Below, one piece after another: positions 38,047 to 52,030 of a stretch of 64,000 nt of DNA. The stretch covers positions 77,180 through 141,179 of the forward strand of contig SIJG01000090.1 of NCBI GenBank assembly GCA_023374025.1. The letters are read 5' to 3'. The notes beneath the pieces were generated by a model, which had not been told where the DNA came from, ran no database searches, and worked only from the letters and a program-made list of their open reading frames with translations. The position numbers and the translations under genes are program-made. Within the stretch, counting starts at the first letter, position 1. Every line of letters starts with the position of its first letter. This stretch comes from Heterodera schachtii. Taxonomy: Eukaryota > Nematoda > Chromadorea > Rhabditida > Heteroderidae.

Positions 38047-38866
38047 CGCGGCGCAAATGTCGCGGCGCAAATGACGCGGCGCAAGTGTCGACTTTGCTGA
38101 CAAAGGGAGGTGGCCAAGTGTCCGTGGGATTTCGGAATGAGATTTTTTGAGTAGATATAGGACCCCTGGGTTCTTAAGAAAAATGTTTTCAATTTCTGCC
38201 AAATGGACCCCTGTGCCGAGATAAAAAATGCCAAAGTTTTTAATGAATAATTAAAAGGAATACCTATTGTCTTTTATGCCAAGTCAATTATCAAAAATTT
38301 ATTTTATAAAAAAAAATTAATTTTATTTTTTTTTGATATCATTTAATGCTTAAAATATTCAATAAAAAATATTAGACAAAAAAATAATTTTTAATTCAAC
38401 AAGATATTTATTACTTCTTTATGTTTAATGATTTTTTGATTTTTAATAGAATAGAATAAAATAAAGATTTTGATAAAAAAATAATTTTTTGATAATTGAA
38501 TTGTTCATAAAAAGCAAAAATAAAATTACAAAATGGATTTACACATAAGGGACTCGAACTTGTGACACAAAAAAATTTTGACTAAAGCATTACCTCTACA
38601 CCAACAAATTTTTGTAATGAAAGAAATAATTGTTCCTTTTCTTTAATTACAAAAAAATAAAAATTTTGGCACGTCATAACTCGGCACTCGTGTCCATTTG
38701 GCAGAAAATAAAACCATTTTTCTTAAGAACCCATGGGTGCTCTATCTAACAAACTAAGTTTCATTTGAAAATCCCACGGACACTTGGCCACCTCCCTTTG
38801 TGAGCGGCGCAAATGTCCATTTTTGCTGTGCGGCGCAAATGGCGCGGCGCAAATGTCGCATCACCG
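38047..38866. mobile_element. Composite repeat element with short-unit arrays
   Basis: Two kinds of repeat are nested. The outer blocks (38047-38093 and 38803-38860) each hold three copies of GCGGCGCAAATG at about 14-bp spacing on the left and more irregular spacing on the right, all in the same plus-strand orientation. The inner arms (38101-38233 and 38668-38800) are inverted relative to each other over about 130 bp. Both contain CAAAGGGAGGTGGCCAAGTG then TCCGTGGGATT, a GGGTTCTTAAGAAAAATG block and a TCTGCCAAATGGAC block, at an estimated 75-80% identity. The spacer is AT-rich and contains a tRNA-like stretch. Direct arrays outside inverted arms are not what simple TIR transposons show. No coding sequence is seen: the two overlapping minus-strand frames at 38011-38234 read the left arm. 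Confidence 0.6.
38540..38611 (-). pseudogene. tRNA-like (Pol III A/B box) relic
   Basis: On the minus strand, TGGTGTAGAGG (38593-38603) fits the tRNA A-box consensus TGGYNNARNGG and AGTTCGAGTCC (38550-38560) fits the B-box GGTTCGANTCC at all but one base. They are separated by about 32 bases, the normal tRNA range. The D-stem can pair using G-U wobbles. The anticodon stem, T-stem and acceptor stem do not pair convincingly, so this is not a functional tRNA. It may be a decayed tRNA gene or the promoter of a tRNA-derived SINE within the composite element. Confidence 0.4.
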
Positions 38867-41800
38867 GTTAAATCATCTTTTTCTCTATTAAGTTATAATT
38901 ATTATTAACAATAAGCACAATGTAATCAGAATTCAGTGAAATTTATTTTATATCTAAAAAATTATAACGTTTATTTTTAAAAATGATAACAGAATATTAA
39001 TAATAATAAAGATTGATAAGAAAATTTAAATAAATAATCATCAACGTTCATTAAAAAGTATTAAGACAAAAAGTGCTATATAAAGTAAGGACTAAATATT
39101 TCCTTGTTTAAAAGAAAAGAAGAAATACATACTCAAGTTTCATTTAAGTTAATAATTCAAACTTAAAACAATGAAATGTAAAAAAGCCAATTTTAATAAA
39201 AAATATATTCTCAATAACTAATTGTTAGTCAGCTTATAACGATAAAGTTAATAATTATTAGAATGGCCATTACTATAAAAGCCACAGCAGCGACCAAACA
39301 GAACATTAAAATGAATAGAAATAGACAATTCATAAAATTATAAAATTGTATCATAAAGTTTATAATAAAAGGATAAAAAAAGATAATTTAGCTTTTAATA
39401 TATATGAATAAAATTTAATTTACATAATACAAATTTATAACTTGAAAAATAGTGGAATAGTTGTTGGTTGGCATGAGAATAGGGTATATGTTTCTGAAAA
39501 AATAATCGAAAAAGAAAAAAACAAAAAGAATTAAAAAAATGAATTATTGAAATAGAATAGAGCACTTTTTTAATATTTAATCTAAAAAGAATTAAAAAAT
39601 TTTATCGCTAAATTAATATTCAAAAAATAAAATTTGAAAAAATGACTTTTCACTTAACAAATTTAAATTGCTAAGCCCGCCAATTTGCCTATTTGATAAT
39701 AATTTTAAATCCTTTTTCTTAAATATAAAGAATTATAATATCATAAATTAAACAAAAAACAATGATTTTCGCCCATATAAATCAAATCATTAATGCAAAA
39801 AATGGAAATGAAAAAAAAATTAATTACATGGTTTTTTTAAATTCTTTTAGTATATTTTTAAAGTCAAAAAACAATGAAAACAGCTCCCTTTATTAGTCAT
39901 AATAATCTGGCATTTTGACTTAAAATAGAAAAAAACATATAGAATATAAATACACATAAATATCCAAAATAAATTTCTAAATGATAATTTAAAAAATAAT
40001 TTACACCAGATATAAAAGATTAAAAATCATTTATGGAAGCCAATAGCAGATTATAATAAATACCCTATTTATAAATAAGCAGACAATTAATTCGGCAATT
40101 TATTATTTAATTTTAAAGAATTTTGTTCTGATTTCATATTTTTTCTTTTCTTATAGATTTCTGATTTTTTGGTCATTTTGCATTTGATAAATTTTCAAAT
40201 TTATTCTATTAATTAATATTACCTAAATAAAGTTTTAAATTTAATTATAATCTTTTGACATAAATTTTTATTTGTAAATATTTCCTGAATTATTTTTATG
40301 GAATATTTCAATTTAATTACCTATTTTACTTTTTCTTTAATTAAATTATTTATTTTTTTATGTTAAAATTCAATAAAAATAATAATTTGAAAACTTTGTG
40401 TGTTTTCTCGTATTATCACAAGCCGGTAATGCGCTTCTGCAGTTAATTTTATAATGTCAGTGCATCAGTAATTATATTTTACAAAAATTTTACAATATAA
40501 ACATTAAAAATAAAATTTTATTTTGAGTGATGAATTTAAATATTAATAAATTATTGCTTCATTTACGTCAAAATCTACTCAATTTAATTTTATTTGCGAT
40601 AAAACATTTAATTTGATCTATGTCAAAATATTATGATATGAAAATTTTTATTTAAATTAATCTTTGAATGAAATTTATTTTTGTTTATTCATATTTTTAC
40701 TATTTTATATTGTATTGATAAATGATTAAGTTTAAACATTGATAAATAATAATTTAATTCTTTTGCCTTTAATTGAATGAATTTATTAAATTTAAATAAA
40801 TAAAAGTATGTTATAAAAGTATTCTTAGTAATTTTTAGTAAAAAAATTATTTTCAAATATATATTTATATTTATTTCACTCGTCCAAAAGTGTATCAAAA
40901 AAATCAGATAATTACAAAATTATTTTCATTATGAAATATATCTTTTTTAAAAACGACATCAAATTTATAGTAAATAGGTCATTTTAGAATTTTTTTTCTT
41001 TTTGTTTTAAATTTTATTAAATAAATTTTGTATTTAGGCAATTATTATTGAATTCTTTATTTATATTTTGTTGTTTCTCATTTATTATATTTTGTTTTAT
41101 TTATGCTTTGTTATGTTTTTATTAAATTTTTTCATACTGGAAAAGATGCAGTTGTTTATTAAAAAGTTGAAGTTGTTTTTTAAAGACCCGATGATTTGTC
41201 TCTGCTTAAAATCTATTAAATTTTTATTATTTTTTTAATTAAATTTTCATTTTCTTTTATTTGATTTTTTAATTTAAAAAAAAATTATTTTATGTTTTAG
41301 TAAATCCTTCAAAAATTAATTTTATAGTTCTATAATTTAATACATTGACATGGTAAATTAAGTTTTTTCATATCTAATTGTATTGATGAATTGGAATATT
41401 CTATTAGTATTTTAGCTAAATGAAATTATCCTGAATTCAATATTTCCTTGAAAATGAGCACTCGAAAAAACTTAAAATATAATTTTTATTCGAAAATATT
41501 AAAGTATTTACATTCAAAAAAAATTCCATTAATAGAAAAAACAACTAATGAGATATTATTTCGAAAACAATGTCAAAAATTAATTATTTTCAAAATTATT
41601 TAAAAAACGTATGAAACTTGATTTGAATTATTTAATTTAAAAATTCCGATAATAGAGATAAAATTTTATTTCATCTTTTAACAAATTAAAGTTAAAGCTA
41701 AAAGGTATGTCTTAAAAATTGAGAATTTAATTTTTCGTTTGATTATTTTATTCTTTCATATAAACAAAAATATATTTTTTAATTTTAGATAATTAATTAA

Positions 41801-42270
41801 AATTATGTTTCATAATTTTTCACTCGCCCACGTATTTGTAATCGTATTTATTTTATTAATGACAGCGCTTTGTAGCCTTCAATATTCGTTTTTAGTTTTT
41901 TATATTATTTTTAAAATAAGTATAATTCAATTCAATATTTATTTAAAATATCCAAAATACTTAACATCAGATTAATATTTTAGAAAATTTTAAAAATTTT
42001 AATATGAACAATTACTTTATCTAAAATTAATAAATATCATTATAATAAGGCCATCTACGTTTTGGAAGTGACTCTGTTTTGAGGAAACGGCTCCCGAATA
42101 ATAATTAGGACAAAATTGCCTTAGCCGCAATAAATAATATTTTTTAAAGTGAGCAAAACGCCTATGAATTGACTATCTGAGCGAAGAAATTGCCAAATAT
42201 CCTAAGAAATATTTCTTCATTGTTAAAGCCATTTATAATATTAAAATGTTTTTAGCACAATATTGGTAGT
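38867..42270. other. AT-rich non-genic stretch
   Basis: A-biased to about 40.1 kb and T-biased to about 42.0 kb. The 69-residue minus-strand frame at 40689-40898 is Lys/Asn/Ile-rich low complexity. A GC-richer stretch at 42045-42190 leads into the palindrome at 42311. No gene. Confidence 0.6.
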
Positions 42271-42310
42271 TTGGCTTGGTTCAAAAAAGCTTCAGAAATA
42301 GGTGAAGGGG

Positions 42311-42335
42311 CCGGCGGTGCCGATAGGGCCGCCGG
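42311..42335 (-). repeat. GC-rich palindrome 3
   Basis: A third copy of the palindrome seen at 10498 and 10762, in the opposite orientation. CCGGCGG pairs with CCGCCGG around a GATA loop (TATC on the minus strand), with one mismatch and one bulge. The surrounding 42271-42453 frame (60 residues, Ala/Gly-rich over the palindrome) is only a reading through it. A flank that includes TTTGCACAAAAATG resembles TTGCACAAAAATTC beside palindrome 1 once strands are matched. This supports a fragment of the same hAT-like family, though no termini were found. Confidence 0.55.
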
Positions 42336-42460
42336 GGAAATTTTACAAAATTCTCTGTTTTTTAGCAAACTTTGCACAAAAATGACCAAATTTCTCTATG
42401 AAAACATAAAATACCCAAACGCGATGAAGGCACATGAGAAAATTAAAAAATAGCAAAAAA

Positions 42461-45400
42461 AAAATTAAATTCAAATTTAACAAAATAAAATAAATAGTAA
42501 AGAAAAAGAGTTGGATTAATAAATAAAATTAATTAATTTAAAGAAATGAAACCAACTGAAGTATAAAAGCTTTTTAATTATTTAAACTTTAATTAAATGT
42601 AAATAAATGAAAAAATGTGAAATGAAATAACATCTCATTATTCAAAAAAAAAACATTAAAAATGTTTATTTATTTAGAGATGCATAAATATGCTAATATT
42701 TGTCTAAATAAATTTAAAAAACCATTTGGATGAAAAGACCGAAAAAAGTATATGAATCCGTACAAAGCATGAGTTTAAAAATAAATAATAGCGATATTCA
42801 TAGAAATAAGCAACAAAAGCTTAAAAATTTGCACAAAGAAATTAAAAAAACAAATAACGATAAATAATTTTTTATCTATTTTAAAACAAAAAGAAAATTA
42901 AATGAAATGAAAAAGGCATTTAAAAACAAATTAAATTAAAACCTAATCTTGGTAATTTTTGTAAAAATGTTTGAAAACCATTTTTCTTCCTACTCAAAAG
43001 TTCAATCTTTAGGGGTGCATTAAAATTAAAATTTCGTTTTTGAATTAATTCTAAATGATTTGGAATAATTGGGAATAAAAGTTACTTTAACTATTAGCAA
43101 TTAATTGCATTTAAATAATAAGTCTCTCTGACTAAATAATAAAGTAACAATTTAGGAAATACTGAGCAGGACTGAGAACTAACCAATTATTGCTAAAGAG
43201 ACCATAAAAGCGACACTAATTTTTATAAAAAATAAAATATGTATATCTATTTCTCTTTAAAAAATATTCAAATTAAACATTTTTGGTTTCATTCAATACT
43301 CTAAAAATTTTCAATTACTCTTCGAAGGTTGAAAAAAAACATTTCTTTAAGACTAATCGCTTAATTATATGTACAAGGTGCTGATTGGATTTGAGGGCGT
43401 CTGATCGCATTAAAAATTTCTTTGGTTCATTTTTAATTTTCTCTTTGTCGAATTTTCATTTCTGATTTTTAACCCTTTTACATTTTCTAATCTTTTCAAA
43501 AAACTTTTTAGCAGTTTTAATTAATCCATTTAGATTTTTGCCCTCCTTCTATATAATAATAATTAAAAATTGAAGTTTTGAAATATAATCTGATCATTTC
43601 CCGATCGAAGTCGCCGACCCCCGAAACATATTTTTTCCGGATTCTCTATTGAAAAATATTAACCAGTAACTCGATAATATAAATTTATTTATTTATTTAT
43701 GTCGCCGACGGTTAAACAGCCAATGCATCATAATCAAGACTCTCGCTGTTACCAGAGAATTAATAGAAATAAGTAATATGGAAAAAAACACTAATAAGTT
43801 TTTTGGCACGAAGGAAAAAAGCATTTTAATTTAGAATCCCATAATTGAAAACTCCATATTTCTTTTTTATTGAAAAATATTAAAATTAAAAAAAAAAAAT
43901 TGCAAAAATAAATCATTTTTGTATAAAAACCCATTCAAATCCGGGCCCTAATGATGAAAACAAAAGAAACATAAATTATAGAAATGAAAAAAATAAATTC
44001 AATAAATTTTCAAATTCGGAAATATATAAAATTAATATTTTACAATGAAAAGAATAAAAATGAATTTAAAAAATAATTCTCAAAAGAAAATTAATACTAA
44101 AATAAATGATAAATATTATTTTTTGTATATGTATTATTATTCAAAAATATAAGGAATATTTTAATGAATTTTAATAACAAAAAGGAACTAAGATATTTTT
44201 AAAATCATATTTAAAAGTAAAAAAATTTAAAGTAAAATCATTTAGTAAAACAAAAAAATAAAACTTCAAAAAAATAAAAATGTTCAAAATGAATATAACT
44301 GAAAAATAAAATAAATTTTGAATTCGAAAAAATAAATTAATAGTATTATACAGTGAATCTAAGTAAAAAGAATAATTTAATTATATATATTTTTCCTTTA
44401 ATTTAGAAAACTAAAACAGATAAAAAACGGTGACAAAAATAGGAAAAATTGATAAATAATAAAAACCATTATTTTTAAATGGCTCGAAAAAGAAATCGGA
44501 CATTCATAAGAAATTAAAATTTTAAACCATATGTAACTTTCTTAAATGAATAAAGAACCAATTGGAAAACACCAAAGACCCATAAAAAGTAACCAAAAAT
44601 ATAAATATCGAACCATCTAATATAAGGCTTTAAAAGTTTACAATTAAATACTAATAAATTAATATTAATTTACAAATATTTCAACATATTTTTAAACTAA
44701 AATTTGATATTTTATAGTATGATAATAAAAAATCATTTTAAGAAATAGAAAAAATGATGATTCTTTTTAAGTAAAAGCCAAAATGATACAAATGGGACAA
44801 AAAATATCATACATTAAAAAAATCATTTTTAAAACATCCCCACAAAAAGTTGTTTAAATTTACTCATTTTATTACGCAAAAAGACAATTTTAAATTAATT
44901 TATTAATACACAAATATTAAAATAAAAATTACGTAAAAAATTATTAAATTATATTTCAGAATATATAAATAACAAACTTTTTTTGGAATAATTATCAAAA
45001 GAGTTCGATGATTAAAAAATAATAATAATTAAAAAATAAAGCAAGAAAAAAACCATTAAATAAGGTTATGTCTAAAAACAAAGAAAGTAAAAAATGATTA
45101 AAAAGAAAACATTTAATAAAATTGAATAATAAAACCCAATTGTTTAAATTATATAATCTGTGAAAATGAATTATTTAATCAAAAATGAAATTAAAAAAGA
45201 AAAATTAAAATTTCTGATTGTCTAATTGTGAAAAATGCGTCAATAATTATTTTATTTATTTAAAAGCTTAATAGGAATATTTACAAAATAAATGAATTAA
45301 AATAAAGAGCACAGGAATTATTAAAAATATTTAAAATTAAAAAAATAAAATAACAAGAACATTAATTATTTACGATTGCCGTCAAAATAATTGAATAATA

Positions 45401-48400
45401 ATAATAAATCTTCAAGAGATGAAAATTCATCTAAAACCAGCGAAATAATATTTTTGTTCATTTTTACTCGAGTCGATTATTCTCTAAGATTATCAATATA
45501 ATATTCTAATGGAAGATATAAAAAAATAAATGAAAATCTAACTGACCAGAAGGACTTTGGAAATAAAAATACGGTAACAATCAACCATTAAAAAAACGAG
45601 GAAATAAATTTTCTCCTTTCCCAAGGATTGCTCGGAATTTGCTTTGAAGAAAAAGTCATAATTTTAACTCAATCAAATTAAAATTAAATTAAAGAAGTTA
45701 ATAAAACATAATGTAAAATTTATTTAAACCAATCAAGTCATAATAAAATTAAATCCATGAATTTTCTGTTTTTTAATAAAAAAAAAAAAACTGGTCCCTG
45801 AGGCGAGGCAAGGACGACCCTGATGGACTTAAAATAAATAAAAACTCTTTACATTTTATAACCTTTAAATTGAATATCATATAATATTGCTTTATGATCT
45901 TTTCTCCGGAGTATCAAAATAGACACTCTGAACATAATGATACTCAAAATGATATGTAAATTTAATAAAAAAAATGAAGGTAGAATTATTCAACTTAAAA
46001 TATATTAATGAACTAAAAAAGTTTATTTAATAAGATAATCATTTAAAACAATCATAATTTTTAAATATTGAATTTTGTATAAAGATTGAAATTTCTTCAT
46101 ATTTATACTAAAACAAAAACTCCAATTGTAAAAACAAGAATAACTTAATTAAGGATAAAAATAATAATTAAAATCTTTTCATATTTTCGAAAAAAAGAAA
46201 TAATAACTATAATAAGCCATGCACACAAGTGATTTAAATAATGCAATATCTTTCACCAAAAATTTCAATAAACGAAAAGAAAAATTACAATATTTTTGAA
46301 TTTTTCAAAACATTTCCAAAATATAAATTGAAAAAAAGTGGGGTGAAAAATAATAATATAAATTTAATTCTAATCACACGTCAATTTGATAAATAATTTA
46401 CACTCTAATAAATTAAAAGTATAAAAAAAATCAAATTAGCTAAAAGGCATCAAACCAAGATATATTATAATATATACATGTAGAAATAAAATCAGAAATT
46501 GAAAGTACGAATAAATAAATTCCTTTATTTAATAGCTTTATATATAAGAAACGAAATCAATAAATTCAGTAAATAATAAATTTAAATGATACATACAATT
46601 GATTCAATAAAAAAAGTTTTATTCTTTCTGCAAAAACTACAATGATGCAAAAGCAAATAAATCCATTAATAAAAATTATTTTTATTAATTTTATTTAATC
46701 GCTCGCATTTAAATGATAAAAGCCAGATTTTGAGGTAAAATTAATCTGTTGTTAAAAAATTATTATTAATTTTTAACAATAAAAATATAAATTTTTAGAA
46801 ATTGTTAAAATGAGTTGGCAGAAGATAAACTGTAAAAAAAATAAAGCTTTGCAAAAAATGCTATTTTTGAATCAATTTCTTCTAAAATTAATTATTAAAC
46901 AATTCAATTAATTTTTTTTGTTCTAAAATAATTAATTTAATGAAAGGAATAATATTTAACTATAAATAAAAAACTAAATGTACTGATAAATTTAAAAAAA
47001 AATTGCTGTATATTTAAAATTATTTAATTCACTAATAAACTTTTTGTGCATTTATATGTATCTCAATTTCAGCAATATCTTCTTTCAAACGACCTCATTG
47101 TTGGAATGTAGCCTTCTGGAACATGAGATATAGAAAAATATAGAATCAAAAAACATCCTTAAAATATAAAATTAATAAATAATTATTAAAAAATAAAATA
47201 TTACACCTGCATTTAGTAAAAGAGAGAAACTAAATGTATAAAATTACACAAGAATAAAAGGTTTAATTCTATTATTTTAATTGTAAGAAAATGTAATAAA
47301 ATTTAATTACTCTTTTGAGAGATTATGATTGCTACTATAATATAATTTAATTAAAATATTATAATTTGTTCTATTTTTTGAATGACAGAACAGATTTTGG
47401 CATTAGGGTAATAAAAAAATAATAATATTTATTTATTGGAATACAAGATTTATTTTAAATAAAAAATATAACAAAAAGACTAATTAGCTTGTCTACTAAT
47501 TTCAATAAACAATATTATATCTAAAATGAAAATATTAATTTAATAAAATAATTTAATATTTACCTTATGAATTTTTTCGTAAGTTTTTGAATTATATTTC
47601 TATGCTTAATTAACAAAGTTTTATATATATATTTTTTAAATTTAGGAGAAGCCTAATGACAACGTTAATGATATCATTTGTTATTCTTTGAATTTTTTTT
47701 TTAAAATCCCAAAAAGACATTTAATTTTTCAAAATTAGTTTGGACTTTTTACGGCCTTAATCTTAAAATATTTCTCTTCTTTCTCCATACAAAGAATTTT
47801 TTACAAATAAACTTTATAGAAATAAAAATCAAAATATCGTTTTTTCTATACTTTCTGTTGAGATTGAAAAATAATATTTTATTAAATAAAAATTAAAAAA
47901 AATATTTTAACAAAGGTGAATTTATTTAAATGAACATAAAACTCTAAACCTAAAATATAAGAGGAAATAATTATGAAAGAAATTATAACCACTTTAATAA
48001 TTTTATTATTATTCTATTTTTATAAAATTACATTCTTTTGATGTAAAGGGCGAATGACTTTTTTTTACCAATAATCTTAGAAACTTAAAATGTTACTTTA
48101 GTGGCGAATATATAATTTTCTTAACTGAATATTTTCTGTTCTTTTAATAATTTGAAATTTAATTTTTTTTTAAATCGAATATTTATAATTTAATAATATT
48201 TAAAACTTTTAAAGGAAAATTTAATAATATTAAACTTAAACAAAGTTTTTTTAAAAGGATTTTTCAAATATAATCGCTGAATTACATTTTTTTTTGCAAA
48301 TCTACTTTAATTATATGCAGCAAAATTATTAGTAAATTAATTATGATTTAATCTATTTAGTTAATATCGATACAAGAAAACTCATTTAATTTTCATTTGT

Positions 48401-51400
48401 TTTTTATAAAAAGATTTTATCCACAATCTTGTTAAATCGAACATATGAATAAAAGTAATTTAAATTTTTTTTATTTAATTAGTATTTACAAAATTAATTT
48501 ATTCAATTTTTTCATTTTATTTTACTTAAAAAACCATTCGAAATCATGAATCGGCGTGTTAGTCCATTTCCGACCGTCTCATTTCTTTTTGTTTTTAATT
48601 TAGATATTTAATTATTTCCCATATTATTTTTTGATCAAATTAAATTAACACAATTTTTTTTATATATTTGTTGTTTTGGCTTTAAGCATTTTTTTCTTGC
48701 TGAGGGGTAGCTGATTTATTTATTATTTAATATATTAAATATTTTTGTCACTTAATTTAATTCTATTAATTATTATTGATTTAAAGAAAATATTTTAAAA
48801 TTTATATAACAAAATTAATTTTCACTATTTTTGCTGCTTTTTTTGTTGAAGAAAAGGGTTTATATAAGTATTAATAATTTTTTATTCCAATTTATGATAA
48901 TAAATTATGGTTTTTTTATTTTTGTAAATGTTTCTTAGTAAAAATAAATGAATATTTTCATATATGCAAGGGATATTTATTTATTTTATTGCGAAAGGCA
49001 GCTAAAATAATTATTTTATACCAAATTTAAAATTTCACGAGCTGAATAAAGTTTAAGACACGTCTAGATGCCAACAAATTCGTATGATATGGATAAAGAG
49101 TTTTATTTTGATTAAAAAAAATAATATTCCATTTTTTATTATACACAGTTTATTTAAGCTTTTTAATATTTAAGACGAATGTTCATTAGATAATTAATTT
49201 TAATTTATATATATATATAGTGATTTATAAAAAGTATTTTATTCAAAACAGAAATAATTTTCAATACTTTTAATTATATATAAATATATTTTGATAGTTA
49301 TATGTGCTGAATTATTTATTATAGTTTGTAAATTTCAGTGATTTGATTTTAAATTTTTTTTTTATTATCAAAATTGATAAAATTGACAAAAACTATTATA
49401 CTTTAATATACAAAAATAATTTTAAAATCTCAAAAAAGTATGTTAATATAAAAATTACAAAAATTTATATAAAGATTTTGTTTTCTTAAATGAAAAATGA
49501 ATAAACGAAGATTTAATAAATATGCAAATTTATTTAAATAATTATTATATTAATGTTTTTTAGTATTCGAATCACTGTAGTTATCAAATAATGAGCGAAA
49601 ATTGAAGTTAAAAAAAATGCAAATAGGAATTAAAGACCTTAGGCATGAAAGATAAAAAGTTATTTATATTTAACACATATTCAAATTTCATTGAATCTCT
49701 TTAAAAAACCAGTATTTAACATATTATATTAAACGTATCTTTATATAATCGTATTTATTGTTTATATATTGGCTGTTGTAGACTTCATTCCGTGCTGATT
49801 TATCAGTTATGTTTCTGTTTTTTAATTATCATTTTTGTTAATAATGATATTACATGTTGGTTCTTTCGTTAATAAAAAAATAATTATTATTTTATTAGAT
49901 TTCTATTAAATTAGACAACAATTTTTGAATCATTGGTTTGCATTATTTTAATATAAACATTATTATTTAATTATTGCTGACCACTTATACAAATTTTTAT
50001 AAAAATTATATAATTATGTGATGTGAATATTTAATAAAATAAGGTAAGAAATATTTATTCAAAATATTCTTTAATTAAAACATCAATCTAATAAGTATTA
50101 AGAAACGAGTATTAAGCATTCCATTCTAAAATATATAATATATAAGTTAAAATATTAAATTATAAGACTTCACTTTAATTTTTTAAATAAATTCAAAACA
50201 AAATAAAGAAGAAAAGTAAAAAAAATTCTCTAAGTTGATCTATTTGTCTATAAAATTATTTTTAAATAAAATTTGAGTAAGAATGAATTGGTTCGTCAAA
50301 AAAAATTGTTGAAAAAAGATATTTCAAAAATTCGAATATATTAATTAAAAGCGAAATGCATCAACAATCATTAAAATAAATAAAGTTCTCTGGACGGTTC
50401 CATAAAATCTGTTTCAATTGTTTTTGGTCCATGAACTCTATCAACAAATCTTAAATCTTTTTTGAAAAGGGGCCGAAAAAGAAGGAGAAAGCAATACTGA
50501 ACTCTATTCGAGAAAAATTGAAACTGAATATAATAATATATATCAATTTATAAAATAAAAATCAAAAAGCTTTCAAGTAATAATTTTAAAATTGAAAATA
50601 AAAACATTTAATAATGATACCTACATAGAATGAACTGCCCGAAATTCATGAGCTGATAGACGCAACACTGTAACCATCGAGAGTGAAAGAAAAAGAAAAA
50701 TTATTTAATAATTTTAAGCATTAATCGCATAACGCTCTCAATTTAAAAAACCAAGAATAAATATTATTTAATTCAAGCACACAAATGAAAAATTCACTAA
50801 TAAAAATGAGCAGCATAATATGATTTACAACAACTTCAAAATCAATTTTTAACGGAACTAAAAAAGGTGTGGAATAAAAAAATTATTTTAAAATCCATTT
50901 AATTAAACGAATATTTATTAAAGGGAAAAGGATTTAATAAATTATCATAATATCTTGTATTATTTTTAACGATTTATTTTTATATGAAAAAATGAGCAAA
51001 GATAAAATCAAATTTTATAAAAAAAATGTGAATAGACAAAATATGGCAAGAGATTCAAAGAATATAAATTCTATTAAAAATAATGCACATCGAAATAAAT
51101 ATAATTTTTTTTAAATTAAAAGAATATTACCTAACAAATGAAAAAATAAATTGCTATATTAAAAACAACTTTCCAAAAATAACGTCTTTAAAGATTTAAA
51201 AAAGTGATAAGAAATTATGATTATAAGGTAAATGAGGGCAGATATAAAGTTTGATAAATAACTTTAAAAATTATAGAATTCTGCACTTTCTGGCGTAAAA
51301 TTAAATATTACAAAAAAAATATATAAATAATATTTTAAGAGTAAATGGCATGAAAAAGAGATAATATTAGTTCATACGGTTGAGCCGAATAAGTCATCAG

Positions 51401-52030
51401 AGGAAGAACGAGAATATTTTTATTAGTGAAATAACGAAATCAAAATAATAATATTTATTGTTAATAAATTAAAAAAAATAAAGCTTTAATTACCCTCTAT
51501 AAAATAAATAAAAATTTAAAATAAAATTTTTTTTTAATATTTATTATTGCAAATTGATTCCACAAATGAACTAAATGAACTCAACCAACACATTGAACTC
51601 ACAAATCAGCATGTGATAAAAATGAATATATAATAAAATAAGAATAAAAATTCATAAAAAATGTGATAATTTATAATTGTATTGCTTTCGAATGTTATTA
51701 TATTTGAATTATATTTTTAGGAATTAAATTTAGGAAATGAGACAAAAATAAATTAAAGCAAAAAATTAAAAATATATATTTTAAATGTATTTTGCCCATA
51801 TTAATTTTTAAAAAATTGAATATTTTACATACTTTATTTGTCGAATTATTGAAATATCAATATAATATAAATATCATTGAAAATATAACCTCGCAAATAA
51901 ATCCTTACTAATAATAAATAAAAAGTTAATTAAAAAGATCTTAATAAAAACAATATTCCATTTTTTCCATCAATATAAATATGAAATTAGCTATTAGAGC
52001 AATTTAAAATAATAATAGACAATTCAAAAC
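42461..52030. other. AT-rich non-genic stretch
   Basis: A-biased to about 47.54 kb, T-biased to about 50.0 kb, then A-biased. No gene and no long repeat was found. Small GC-richer islands occur at 43375-43415, 43600-43640, 43698-43758 (two contain CGCCGAC), 45790-45830, 45895-45950, 48545-48590 and 50620-50690. I recognise none of these. Confidence 0.55.

Noticed and set aside
50640..50690. Possible tRNA-derived sequence on the minus strand (GGTTACAGTG and CAGTTCATTC)
   Set aside because: The A-box and B-box each miss key positions and no stem pairs. Similarity is at chance level.
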